Below are positions 1 through 7,251 of a DNA stretch of 7,251 nt, piece by piece; position 1 is the first letter of the stretch, and each line of letters begins with the position of its first letter. Source of the stretch: JBDSKH01 sp035495435 (GTDB taxonomy: Bacteria > Actinomycetota > Actinomycetes > Actinomycetales > Microbacteriaceae); assembly GCA_035495435.1 (NCBI GenBank), contig DATJFV010000027.1:1-7251 (forward strand), given 5' to 3'. The notes below the pieces were generated by a model that was not told the DNA's origin, did not search any database, and was given only the letters and a program-made list of their open reading frames with translations. Made by a program: the position numbers and the translations under genes.

Positions 1-1284
1 CTTGTCGATATCAACTGCTTCACCGGAGACACCGAGCGCAGTGCCGCCTGCCAGGACGGGCTCTGGGCCAGCGACACCCGCACCGACACCGACCGCGGCA
101 ACTGGCGGCGCCAGTACCCTCCGGTCTATTACGCCGTCAACGGGCTGCTCGCGGGGGCCGACGTGCAGACCTCGGCGCTGATGATGCGGCTCTTCGCCAT
201 CGTCCTCTTCCTGGGCTTGACCATCTCCATCTACGTCCTGCAGGCACCGCGGCGCCGTCCGGCCCTGTTGTGGACCTGGCTGCTCTCCACCCTGCCACTC
301 GGGCTGTCGCTGTTCGGGTCGAACAACCCCAGTACGTGGGCGTTCACGGGCGTCGGCTCGGCCTTCTTCGCCCTGCTGGGTTGGTATGAGGCGACCGGGC
401 GACGGCGCGTCGCGTTGGGTGCCCTGTTCGCCGTCTCGGTGATGATCGCCGCAGGCTCCCGTGGCGATGCGGCGATCTTCGTCGGGCTGGCGATCGCCGC
501 GGTGATGGTGCTGAAAATCGCTCGTACGAGATCATTCCTGCTGCGGTCGATCCTGCCCGTCGTGATGGGTCTGATCGCCCTGCTGTTCTTCCTCTCGGCC
601 AGGCAGGTGTCGAGCGGCATCGGGGGTTTCTCCGGCGGGTCGAACGGCGGGGCGGGCGAGATTTCCGGCGGACTCGAGGGCGCCGCGCTGCTGCTCTACA
701 ACCTGGTGAACGTCCCCTTCATCTGGACGGGGGTGCTGGGCACCTGGGGTCTGGGCTGGCTCGACGTGTCGCTGCCCTGGGTGGTGCCGCTCGGGGTGGT
801 CGCGGTCTTCGCGGTCGTCTGCTTCACCGCCCTCGCGACGAAGGAGCGACGCGTCGTATTCGTCGCGCTCGGCGTGTTCGCGGTGCTGTGGGCCCTGCCG
901 GTCTACGTGCTGCAGCAGGGCGGCGATGTGGTCGGAGAGCAGGTGCAGCCGCGGTACCTCCTTCCCCTGATCGTGCTGCTGGCGGCGGTTCTCATGCTCA
1001 CCCCCGAGGGGCGGATCCTGCGCCTCACCCGCCTGCAAGCCGTGCTGATCGCGGCCACCCTCACCGGTGCGCACCTCATCGCGCTCCATTTCACGATCCG
1101 GCGTTACGTCACCGGCATCGACGGCGCGAGCCCGAACCTCGACGCCGGGGCGGAATGGTGGTGGAATGGCGTTCCTGGACCCACTGCCGTCTGGCTGATC
1201 GGTGCGGCAGCATATGGGGCCCTGATGTTCCTACTGATCCCGCGCCTGGTGTCGGCCGATGATCCCGTTCGGATCGCCGCGTGA
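1..1284 (+). CDS. DUF2142 family polytopic membrane protein (5'-partial)
   Basis: The frame is open from the first base, so the true start lies off the left edge; the GTG at 163 is an internal valine codon, because the codons before it already give family-like sequence (YPPVYYAVNGLL, about residues 43-54 of the visible part). Visible length is 427 residues with about nine or ten hydrophobic membrane segments. Family-like landmarks are GSNNPSTWAF (from about base 310), SRGDA (about 457) and QPRYLLPL (about 946), the last resembling the RYLLPL segment usual near the DUF2142 C terminus. The first 40 visible residues are hydrophilic with two cysteines and probably form an extracytoplasmic loop. 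DUF2142 proteins are common in actinobacterial envelope-glycan loci and are thought to resemble GT-C transferases that use polyprenyl-phosphate sugars; their reaction is not established. The gene ends in a GTGA overlap with the next glycosyltransferase gene, suggesting coupled translation. A Gly/Ser-rich loop spans about bases 607-684. Confidence 0.88.
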   Translation, partial: LVDINCFTGDTERSAACQDGLWASDTRTDTDRGNWRRQYPPVYYAVNGLLAGADVQTSALMMRLFAIVLFLGLTISIYVLQAPRRRPALLWTWLLSTLPLGLSLFGSNNPSTWAFTGVGSAFFALLGWYEATGRRRVALGALFAVSVMIAAGSRGDAAIFVGLAIAAVMVLKIARTRSFLLRSILPVVMGLIALLFFLSARQVSSGIGGFSGGSNGGAGEISGGLEGAALLLYNLVNVPFIWTGVLGTWGLGWLDVSLPWVVPLGVVAVFAVVCFTALATKERRVVFVALGVFAVLWALPVYVLQQGGDVVGEQVQPRYLLPLIVLLAAVLMLTPEGRILRLTRLQAVLIAATLTGAHLIALHFTIRRYVTGIDGASPNLDAGAEWWWNGVPGPTAVWLIGAAAYGALMFLLIPRLVSADDPVRIAA

Positions 1285-2477
1285 GTACAGGCGACGCACT
1301 CCGCGACGCGCTCGCCGGACGTCGCGTGGCTCTGGTCTCGCGAATCTACGGACCCGAGCCTGGAGCCGCGTCGTTCCGGCTCGGGGTTCTGGCCCGCGCG
1401 ATGCGGGATGCGGGGGCGACGGTGCGGGTGCTCACCGCACGACCCCCCGCCGTCTACTCGGGTGAGGTGCCCGATCACGCCGGTATCGACATCCGCCGCG
1501 CCCCGGTTCTGCGCGACCGCAATCAGTACGTGCGTGGTTATCTGCCATACGCCAGCTTCGACGTGCCCGCCTTCTTCCGGGTGCTGTTTTCGCGCGGGCT
1601 CGACGTGGTGGTGGTCGAACCACCGCCGACCACCGGGGTCGCGATGCGCCTGGCGTGCAGAATCCGGCGGATACCGTATGTCTATTACCTCGCCGACGTC
1701 TGGTCGGATGCGGTCGAGGCGATCGACGAGCCGAGCATGGTGGCGTCTATCCTGCGCCGCGTCGAGCTGTTCGCGCTCAACGGGGCGGCCACTGTGATCT
1801 CGGCGTCGCACGAGTTCAGCGATCGCGTGGCCGAGCTGGGTGTTCAGTCGCCGGTGGTGACCGTCGGCAACGGTGCGGACGACACACTCTTCACCCTCGA
1901 CGGTCCTGCCCGCGACATCGGGCACCCCTACCTCGTGTACGCGGGCACCGCGTCCGAAATGCACGGCGCCGACATCTTCATCGACGCCGTCGCACGGGTG
2001 CGCGAGACGCACTCTGACGTGCAGGTGGTGTTCATCGGCCTAGGGAGCTCCCGCGAGTTGCTCGAGAGGCGCGCCGCCGAGGTCGCCCCGGGAGGGGTGC
2101 GCTTCGAGCCGCGCCTGTCACCGCGGGAGACCGCCGAGTGGATCCGCGGGTCGATCGCGACGCTCGCCAGCGTCGTACCGACGTCTGCATACCACCGCAT
2201 GTTCCCGGTGAAGATGTACGCGTCGGTTGTGACCGGTACGCCCGTGATCTACGCAGGCACCGTGCCGGGCCGCACATTCGCCGAGGTTCCCGGCAATGGT
2301 TGGGCGGTCGACTACGACATCGAGCAGGTCGCTGCGGCGATGCTCGACGCGGTTGAACATCCGCCCTCGACCTCGGCACGCGCGAAGCTCGCGCGTGCCG
2401 CAAAGGTCTATTCGCTCGGCGCGGTCGCTGAACGCGGAGTCGCGGCGCTCGCCGCCGTGCTGACCGCTCGCGGATAA
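1281..2477 (+). CDS. glycosyltransferase family 4 (WbuB-like GT-B fold)
   Basis: This 398-residue protein has the two-lobed layout of GT4 (GT-B) transferases, which move a sugar from a nucleotide-sugar donor to a lipid-linked or glycan acceptor on the cytoplasmic side. The N-terminal lobe shows GPEPGAASFRLGVLARAM (residues 24-41), typical of WbuB-like enzymes, and YYLADVWSD (135-143), matching the usual D-x-W motif. The C-terminal lobe begins near YLVYAGTASEMHGAD (217-231) and includes VVFIGLGS (249-256) and the donor-site region MFPVKMYASVVTGTPVI (307-323). In that region relatives usually read K-I/L-F-E, but here the Glu position is Ala314, so the second Glu of the E-x7-E signature appears to be missing. 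No membrane segment is evident. The GTG start overlaps the upstream stop by four bases; no strong ribosome-binding site precedes it, so coupling is likely. The donor and acceptor cannot be read from the sequence. Confidence 0.9.
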   Translation: MSTGDALRDALAGRRVALVSRIYGPEPGAASFRLGVLARAMRDAGATVRVLTARPPAVYSGEVPDHAGIDIRRAPVLRDRNQYVRGYLPYASFDVPAFFRVLFSRGLDVVVVEPPPTTGVAMRLACRIRRIPYVYYLADVWSDAVEAIDEPSMVASILRRVELFALNGAATVISASHEFSDRVAELGVQSPVVTVGNGADDTLFTLDGPARDIGHPYLVYAGTASEMHGADIFIDAVARVRETHSDVQVVFIGLGSSRELLERRAAEVAPGGVRFEPRLSPRETAEWIRGSIATLASVVPTSAYHRMFPVKMYASVVTGTPVIYAGTVPGRTFAEVPGNGWAVDYDIEQVAAAMLDAVEHPPSTSARAKLARAAKVYSLGAVAERGVAALAAVLTARG

Positions 2478-2487
2478 ACTGGCCAAA
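2475..2487 (+). promoter_or_regulatory. putative leaderless promoter -10 box for the GT2-DUF2304-galE genes
   Basis: TAAACT at 2475-2480 overlaps the TAA stop of the GT4 gene and fits the actinobacterial -10 pattern TANNNT. Exactly six bases separate it from the ATG at 2487, so transcription would begin at or next to the start codon, as in leaderless mRNAs. No Shine-Dalgarno sequence precedes the ATG and no TTGACA-like -35 box lies 16-18 bases upstream of the hexamer. The same box-to-ATG spacing occurs before the minus-strand gene starting at 7173. Inference from pattern only. Confidence 0.5.
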
Positions 2488-3152
2488 TGGCGCGCACCTG
2501 GGTGGTCATTCCCATGTACAACGAGGGCCGCGTCATCGAAGGCGTGGTCGCAGAGGTGCGCCGCAGCTTCCCATATGTCGTCTGCGTCGATGACGGGTCC
2601 TCCGACGAGAGCGCCGTCTCGGCGGCGGCTGCCGGGGCGGTTGTCGTGAAACATCCGATCAACATGGGACAGGGTGCCGCGCTGCAGACCGGATTCGACT
2701 ACGCGCTCTCAGATCCGGCGATGACTGAGGTGGTCACCTTCGACGCTGACGGTCAGCACCAGGTAACCGACGCCGAGGGCATGGTCGGCAAGCTGCACAC
2801 CGAGAAGCGGGATGTCATCTTCGGATCGCGGTTCCTCGACGAGCGCACCGAAGTGGCGCGGCTGCGCAAGGTGATCCTCAAGATGGCCGCGGTTTACACC
2901 CGCTGGACAAGCGGAATGGCCCTCACCGACGCGCACAACGGGCTGCGGGCCATCGACCGCAGCCTGCTCGAACGGCTGCGGCTGAAGCAGAATCGCATGG
3001 CCCACGCATCCGAGCTGGTCGACCAGATCGGCGCGCTCAAGGTCGACTGGGCCGAGTACCCGACCCACATCATCTACAGCGACTACTCCAAGGCCAAGGG
3101 GCAGTCCCTGCTTAATTCGGTCAACATCCTCTTCGAACTGATCTTCAGGTGA
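2487..3152 (+). CDS. glycosyltransferase family 2, polyprenyl-phosphate sugar synthase-like
   Basis: This 221-residue soluble GT-A enzyme resembles dolichyl-phosphate mannose synthases, which move a hexose from a nucleotide sugar to polyprenyl phosphate at the inner face of the membrane. It opens with VVIPMYNEG (residues 6-14), followed by the nucleotide-binding VDDGSSD (34-40) and the metal-binding DADGQH (86-91, with D86 and D88 as the DxD pair). FGSRF (112-116), TDAHNGLRAI (147-156) and the C-terminal Y-S-D-Y-S-K-A-K-G-Q-S stretch (197-207) are typical of GT2 proteins that sit beside DUF2304 genes. It lacks the C-terminal membrane helices found in longer GT2 relatives, so the DUF2304 protein encoded next may serve as its membrane partner (inference). 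The start is the ATG nine bases after the GT4 stop. It ends in a GTGA overlap with the DUF2304 gene. The sugar cannot be told from sequence alone. Confidence 0.92.
   Translation: MARTWVVIPMYNEGRVIEGVVAEVRRSFPYVVCVDDGSSDESAVSAAAAGAVVVKHPINMGQGAALQTGFDYALSDPAMTEVVTFDADGQHQVTDAEGMVGKLHTEKRDVIFGSRFLDERTEVARLRKVILKMAAVYTRWTSGMALTDAHNGLRAIDRSLLERLRLKQNRMAHASELVDQIGALKVDWAEYPTHIIYSDYSKAKGQSLLNSVNILFELIFR
3147..3152 (+). promoter_or_regulatory. Shine-Dalgarno-like AGGTGA that may set the DUF2304 start
   Basis: AGGTGA is complementary to part of the 16S rRNA 3' end and overlaps the GT2 stop codon. It lies five bases before a GTG at 3158 (GTG CCC ATC), a good distance for that codon but useless for the overlapping GTG at 3149. 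It therefore favours a protein three residues shorter than the overlap-based start. The match could be chance, because the bases also encode the GT2 C terminus. Confidence 0.35.
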
Positions 3153-3564
3153 GTGACGTGCCCATCATCGTCTTTCAGATCGCCGCAGTGGTCGCGGTGG
3201 TCGTCATCGCGTTCTTCATCCTGCGCGGTGGCGGGGCCCGCCATCAGGCAATCCGGCGGATACTGCTTGTGTTGTTCGTCATTGGCGCGGGCGTGTCGGT
3301 GTTCTTCCCCAACCTGCTCACCTCGCTCGCGAACCTCGTCGGGATCGGGCGCGGAACCGATCTTCTGCTGTATGTCATGGTGATCGCGTTCCTGGGTTTC
3401 GCGGCGACGACGTATCGTCGCAGTCGCCAGCTCGAAAGCCAGATCACCGAGCTGGCGCGGCAGATCGCGTTGCTGGGTGCGCAGAAGCCGCCCGTCACCG
3501 AAGACGCCTCTCAGGTTCCGTCTCGGAAGGGTTCCGCCGCGAAGACCACGCCAAAGTCGCAGCA

Positions 3565-3568
<4 letters not shown>
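3149..3568 (+). CDS. DUF2304 family small membrane protein
   Basis: This 139-residue protein has the DUF2304 layout: three hydrophobic helices (about residues 5-25, 38-54 and 71-89) followed by a heptad-like, charged stretch (RRSRQLESQITELARQIALL, 90-109) that could form a coiled coil, and a disordered Lys/Ser/Pro-rich tail. Family members are small membrane proteins of unknown biochemical function, repeatedly found beside GT2 glycosyltransferases of the type encoded directly upstream. A likely role (inference) is to anchor or regulate that enzyme, or to help handle its polyprenyl-phosphate sugar product. The start is taken as the GTG that overlaps the GT2 stop by four bases; a GTG at 3158 preceded by AGGTGA is a good alternative and would remove only three residues. 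It ends in another GTGA overlap, with galE. Third-position G/C looks less strict here than in galE. Confidence 0.88.
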
Positions 3569-4525
<957 letters not shown>

Positions 4526-4536
<11 letters not shown>

Positions 4537-4580
4537 ACCGCGTCAGGTGAACCGCGTCAGGTGAGCCGCGTCAGGTGAGC
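4526..4580. repeat. 14-bp tandem repeat, about 4 copies, at a convergent gene junction
   Basis: The unit GCGTCAGGTGAACC occurs at 4526-4539 and 4540-4553, then as GCGTCAGGTGAGCC at 4554-4567 and a 13-base partial copy at 4568-4580. The stop of galE (4534-4536) lies in copy 1 and the stop of the minus-strand gene (4571-4573) in copy 4, so the region between the stops (4537-4570) is entirely repeat. Each unit contains TCAGGTGA, which gives a TGA stop on both strands. Copy-number change between the stops would alter neither protein. I see no hairpin with a T-run here, so termination for either operon is not explained. Confidence 0.93.
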
Positions 4581-5881
4581 GCCTGGCGCCACGAGCGCTT
4601 GCGGGCTGCGGCGATGCAGGCCGCGAAGGCGAGCACGAAGCCGGCCTCCGACACGAGGTAGCTCTCGGCGAACCCGGTCGCGCCGAGCAGGGCGAGCGTC
4701 AACGCCGGCCAGACGTTCATGGTGCTGCGCGCCTCGGACGCCACCAGCCACGCACGGGCGAACCCGAGCCCCAGGGCGAGGATCAGCAGCAGAACGCCGA
4801 TGAGACCCACCTGGAACCAGGTGTCGACGTAGCCGTTGAGCGCCGAGCCGGCGACCCGCCCCGACGGCAGCCGCACCGACGAGTACGGGAACACGTCCCG
4901 CGGCCACAGCCCGACCCATCCCCAGCCCTCGACCGGATGCCGCCCCTGCACCAGACCCGACAGTGTCGACCACACCCGAGTGCGCGCCTCGAAGTCGGAG
5001 GTCGCGTCGAGGAAGTCGAGGATCCGCACCCGGAACACCCAGGCCACCGCCGACCCGACGACGGCCATCACCAGGATCACCGGCTGCAGCGTCGTCCGGG
5101 CGCTCGCCGGGATGCGGCGAAGCACCAGCAGCACCAGGCCGGCGATCCCCACCGCCGCCAGCACGACGATCGTGACCGGCGAGCGCGAGAGCAGCACCAG
5201 CATCCCCGCCAGCACCAGGAACGGCACGCTCACGATCCGGCGCACCGACCGGGTACGCACCTCGATCCAGAACGTCAGGATCGCCAGCCCCGCCAGGAAC
5301 CCGAGGTCGTTGCGGGTGCCGGCGATGCCCTGCACGGGTCCGCCGGTCGCGAGGTTGCCCGCCACCCCGAGGAAGTTCAGCGGCAGGTCGATGAGAATGC
5401 CAGAGATCACCTCGACCACGATCGAGGCGAGCAGGATGGCGCGCAGCGCGTCGCCGAGCGCGCGCACCACCTGGATCAGGTCGCGCGAGAGCGCCACGAA
5501 CGCGCCCAGGAACGCCCAGGTGAGCGAGTACAGGATGCCGCCGACGCTGGCCCAGGTGTATTCGCTCCAGAACACCGAGATGGTGATCCAGAGGCAGAAC
5601 GCGAGCAGTGAAATGGGAAGGATGCCGCGCCACTCCAGTTCTCGCCGGCGCGCGGCGAGGGAGACCGCCGCGGCGGCGGCGACGACCGCCAGGGCGCCGA
5701 GCAACCCCGGCCAGCCGAGGAACACCCGCAGGAACGGGGTGACCAGCGCCATCACGAAGACGACCACCGTCAGTGCCTGACGCACCGCGGGGGCTGCCAC
5801 CACATCCAGCACGATGCCCCAGATGCGGCGCCGCTGGGGCTCGTCGTCCCGCTCGGCGTCGCCCCGCTCGGGGTCGCTCAT
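4571..5881 (-). CDS. O-antigen ligase/polymerase family membrane protein (degenerate signature)
   Basis: This 436-residue protein has a charged cytoplasmic N terminus (residues 1-20, acidic then Arg-rich) and about ten to twelve hydrophobic segments. It aligns along most of its length with the product of the adjacent upstream gene: QGIAGTRND (184-192), LSRSP (231-235), TSDFEARTRVW (294-304), EGWGWVGLWP (318-327), VDTWFQVGLIG (352-362) and FAESYLVSEAGF (404-415). This is the Wzy_C/WaaL-like fold, whose members polymerise glycan repeats or transfer lipid-linked glycan to an acceptor outside the membrane. Where the paralog and the family have His-Asn it has Leu348-Asn349, and where the paralog has Arg168 before Q-G-I it has Pro182. 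Catalysis may therefore be lost or altered. The ATG start overlaps the upstream stop as ATGA; the same frame stays open further upstream, but that stretch lies inside the upstream gene and lacks membrane-protein character. The stop lies in the tandem repeat. Confidence 0.87.
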   Translation of the reverse strand: MSDPERGDAERDDEPQRRRIWGIVLDVVAAPAVRQALTVVVFVMALVTPFLRVFLGWPGLLGALAVVAAAAAVSLAARRRELEWRGILPISLLAFCLWITISVFWSEYTWASVGGILYSLTWAFLGAFVALSRDLIQVVRALGDALRAILLASIVVEVISGILIDLPLNFLGVAGNLATGGPVQGIAGTRNDLGFLAGLAILTFWIEVRTRSVRRIVSVPFLVLAGMLVLLSRSPVTIVVLAAVGIAGLVLLVLRRIPASARTTLQPVILVMAVVGSAVAWVFRVRILDFLDATSDFEARTRVWSTLSGLVQGRHPVEGWGWVGLWPRDVFPYSSVRLPSGRVAGSALNGYVDTWFQVGLIGVLLLILALGLGFARAWLVASEARSTMNVWPALTLALLGATGFAESYLVSEAGFVLAFAACIAAARKRSWRQALT

Positions 5882-7173
5882 GCCGGGGTCGCCATCCCGG
5901 GCAGGTGCTGGTCTTGACCGCGCAGGTACCGCGTGCGCACGGCGAAGACGACGAGCAGTGCGAACCCGATCTCGATCAGCAGCCGGCTCTCGGCGAGGCT
6001 GTGCACCACGAGCATCACCATCACGAGAATCGGCAGCAGACCGATCGCCTTGCCGCGGCCGTGCGCGAGGTCGAGAGCCCGCACCCAGGAGCGTCCGAGC
6101 GTCGTCACGACCAGCGCGCCGAAAACGATGAGCCCCGCGATGCCCAGCTGCAGGTACACGTCGATCCAGGCGTTGTGCGCCTGGTAGTAGTGGACGCCCT
6201 TGATGACCACCAGGTCGCGGAACGGCTCGACCCACGGCGGCCAGTATCCGACCCATCCCCAGCCGAAGCCGGGCCGCTGCGAGGCGAGGCCGAGCACCGT
6301 GTCCCAGATGCCGACCCGGTTGGTCAGGTCGGAGCTCTTGCCCAGCAGCGCGAGCAGCCCGTCGCGGAAGACGATCGCGGCCGCGACGCCGGCGAGCGCA
6401 ACCACGGCGCCGCCGATGTAGAGCGGGGTGCGGCGGCCGAGCGGGACCCTCCGCACGGCGTACAGGTAGGCGGCGACTACGGCGACGGCGACTCCGGCGA
6501 CCAGCACCGTGCTCGACCGGGTGAGTGCAAGGGTCAACAGGGCGATGAGCAGCCAGCCGGTCGTCCAGAACCGCGAGGCGCTGCGCGCCGCGATCTGCAC
6601 CGAGAACACGATGACGGCCAGCAGGGCGGCGAACGCGAGCAGGTTGGCGTTGCCCTGGATGCCCTGGATGCGCCCGCCCTCAAGCAGCAGGTCGCGGGAC
6701 CAGTAGAACGCCGCCGGGATCTTGTCCAGATCGGAGTAGTCGACCCAGAGCGGCAGCACCCGGTCGCGGATCACGAGCGAGACGAACAGCTCGAACAGCA
6801 GCGACAGGCCCAGGATGAAGCGCAGCGCCGTGCCGAGGCACCGCACGAAGGTGGTCAGGTCGATCGCGGTCGCCAGGAACAACCCGAAGGTGGTGGTGAC
6901 GAGGAGGGCGACGGCGCCGAGGGCCGCCGCTGCGGGGTAGGCGGACCAGGCGATGGAGAGCGCCGCGAGCAGGAGGAACGCGCCGAGGGGCAGGGGGATG
7001 CGGCGCAGGTCCACCCGCATCCGGATCAGTTCCACGAGCGCCAGCGTGAACAGCACCAGGACGATGGCGCCCCAGCCCCACCATCCGAGCAGGTAGCGCC
7101 ACAGGTCACCGGCCGTCAGCGTGAAGAGCCCGAGCGTCGCGAGCGCACGCCGGTACAGGCCGGTCTGGGTCAT
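5878..7173 (-). CDS. O-antigen ligase/polymerase family membrane protein (Wzy_C, WaaL-like)
   Basis: This 431-residue polytopic protein has about ten to twelve membrane segments and one large extracytoplasmic loop (roughly residues 280-335), the usual plan of O-antigen ligases and Wzy-type polymerases. In or near that loop are SSDLTNRVGIW (280-290), GFGWGWVGYWPPW (302-314) and QAHNAWIDVYLQLGIAG (331-347); His333-Asn334 matches the conserved His-Asn of WaaL-like proteins. Arg168 in GGRIQGIQGN (166-175) matches the conserved Arg ahead of the G-x-x-N segment. In WaaL, periplasmic Arg and His residues are needed for glycan transfer from the undecaprenyl carrier. In a Gram-positive cell the product would be a polymerised or wall- or lipid-attached surface glycan; ligase and polymerase cannot be told apart by sequence. 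It is the first gene of the leftward pair, with an ATG six bases after a TAGCCT box. GGAGG directly before the ATG sits too close to act as a normal ribosome-binding site. Confidence 0.9.
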   Translation of the reverse strand: MTQTGLYRRALATLGLFTLTAGDLWRYLLGWWGWGAIVLVLFTLALVELIRMRVDLRRIPLPLGAFLLLAALSIAWSAYPAAAALGAVALLVTTTFGLFLATAIDLTTFVRCLGTALRFILGLSLLFELFVSLVIRDRVLPLWVDYSDLDKIPAAFYWSRDLLLEGGRIQGIQGNANLLAFAALLAVIVFSVQIAARSASRFWTTGWLLIALLTLALTRSSTVLVAGVAVAVVAAYLYAVRRVPLGRRTPLYIGGAVVALAGVAAAIVFRDGLLALLGKSSDLTNRVGIWDTVLGLASQRPGFGWGWVGYWPPWVEPFRDLVVIKGVHYYQAHNAWIDVYLQLGIAGLIVFGALVVTTLGRSWVRALDLAHGRGKAIGLLPILVMVMLVVHSLAESRLLIEIGFALLVVFAVRTRYLRGQDQHLPGMATPA

Positions 7174-7185
7174 GCCTCCAGGCTA
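7173..7185 (-). promoter_or_regulatory. putative leaderless promoter -10 box for the ligase-like gene pair
   Basis: On the minus strand TAGCCT (7185 down to 7180) fits TANNNT and is followed by six bases (GGAGGC) and the ATG at 7173, the spacing expected for leaderless transcription and the same as at 2475-2487. GGAGG lies only one base from the ATG, too close for a standard Shine-Dalgarno interaction. No clear -35 box is seen. Inference from pattern. Confidence 0.42.
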
Positions 7186-7251
7186 TCGGCCCCGGCCCGC
7201 GCCGCCCCGCTGTCGGAAATTCAGGAAGAGGCCGTCGCGCGGCGCGGCGCC
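7174..7251. other. right-edge region, unassigned
   Basis: These 78 bases lie upstream of the leftward gene pair and are truncated by the window edge. Two minus-strand frames are open from the edge: one runs 22 codons to a TAG at 7185-7183 (Gly/Arg-rich end), the other nine codons to a TGA at 7223-7221. Either could be the 3' end of a further leftward gene, but neither tail is recognisable. A plus-strand frame is also open and has no ATG or GTG start. The lone AT-richer patch GGAAATTCAGGAAG (7215-7228) suggests that some of this is non-coding. No function is assigned. Confidence 0.3.

Noticed and set aside
163..1284. A start for the first gene at the GTG at 163.
   Set aside because: The frame is open to the window edge and the preceding codons give DUF2142-like sequence, so the gene continues off the left side.
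1104..2012. A 302-codon antisense frame across the DUF2142/GT4 junction.
   Set aside because: It lies opposite two well-supported genes; its His/Arg/Gly-rich composition shows no domain or start signal.
4579..4602. A GC-rich inverted repeat (GCGCC-T-GGCGC) as a possible terminator.
   Set aside because: The loop is too short for the full stem, there is no T-run, and it lies within the coding end of the minus-strand gene.
4557..5633. A 358-codon open frame on the minus strand in another frame.
   Set aside because: It overlaps the ligase-like gene on the same strand, and its Arg/Gly/Ala/Pro-rich product has no family features; this is a usual artefact of high GC.
4836..5780. A 314-codon plus-strand frame opposite the degenerate ligase gene.
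   Set aside because: Its Thr/Arg/Ser/Pro-rich product is low in hydrophobic core residues and has no motif; the minus-strand membrane protein explains the region.
4571..6256. A longer 561-residue version of the degenerate ligase gene starting at 6256 on the minus strand.
   Set aside because: The extra 125 residues lie inside the upstream ligase gene, are Arg/Ala/Gly/Pro-rich without membrane segments, and look like an out-of-frame shadow. The ATG at 5881, with an ATGA overlap and a normal charged N terminus, fits better.
7229..7251. GC-rich short inverted repeat near the right edge as a terminator for a gene beyond the window.
   Set aside because: The stem is about four pairs with no clear T-run, and the edge cuts off the context.

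Overview
The window reads as high-GC Gram-positive (Actinomycetota) DNA. GC is roughly two thirds, third codon positions are mostly G or C, genes are packed tightly with GTGA/ATGA overlaps, and two start codons sit exactly where a leaderless -10 box would place transcription start. The gene content and protein style suggest Microbacteriaceae (Microbacterium-like); that placement is an inference. The whole window looks like part of a locus that makes a cell-surface polysaccharide or glycoconjugate.

Left arm (1-4536, + strand): five genes run in one direction. They are the C-terminal part of a DUF2142 polytopic membrane protein (its start lies off the left edge), a GT4 glycosyltransferase, a GT2 dolichyl-phosphate-mannose-synthase-like glycosyltransferase, a small DUF2304 membrane protein, and a UDP-glucose 4-epimerase (GalE). 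Three of the four junctions are 4-base GTGA overlaps. The GT4/GT2 junction instead has a 9-base gap and a TAAACT box six bases before the ATG, which may be an internal promoter for GT2-DUF2304-galE.

Middle (4526-4580): a 14-bp unit is repeated about four times in tandem between the two convergent operons. It carries the stop codon of galE in its first copy and the stop codon of the opposing gene in its last.

Right arm (4571-7173, - strand): two adjacent, paralogous polytopic membrane proteins of the O-antigen ligase/polymerase (Wzy_C, WaaL-like) family, joined by an ATGA overlap. The upstream one keeps the family's His-Asn and Arg signature; the downstream one has lost both. A TAGCCT box six bases before the first ATG looks like a leaderless promoter. 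The last ~65 bases cannot be assigned securely.

A plausible joint role (inference): GalE supplies UDP-Gal or UDP-GalNAc; the GT4 enzyme extends a lipid-linked glycan in the cytoplasm; GT2 plus DUF2304 make a polyprenyl-phosphate sugar at the membrane; the DUF2142 protein may be a GT-C-like transferase using such a donor outside; and the Wzy/WaaL-like proteins polymerise or attach the product. I see no rRNA, tRNA, CRISPR, insertion sequence or convincing hairpin terminator. The gene set is a recognisable surface-glycan cluster rather than an obviously new system; the odd features are the degenerate ligase paralog, the stop-codon repeat, and substitutions at key positions in the GT4 enzyme and GalE.
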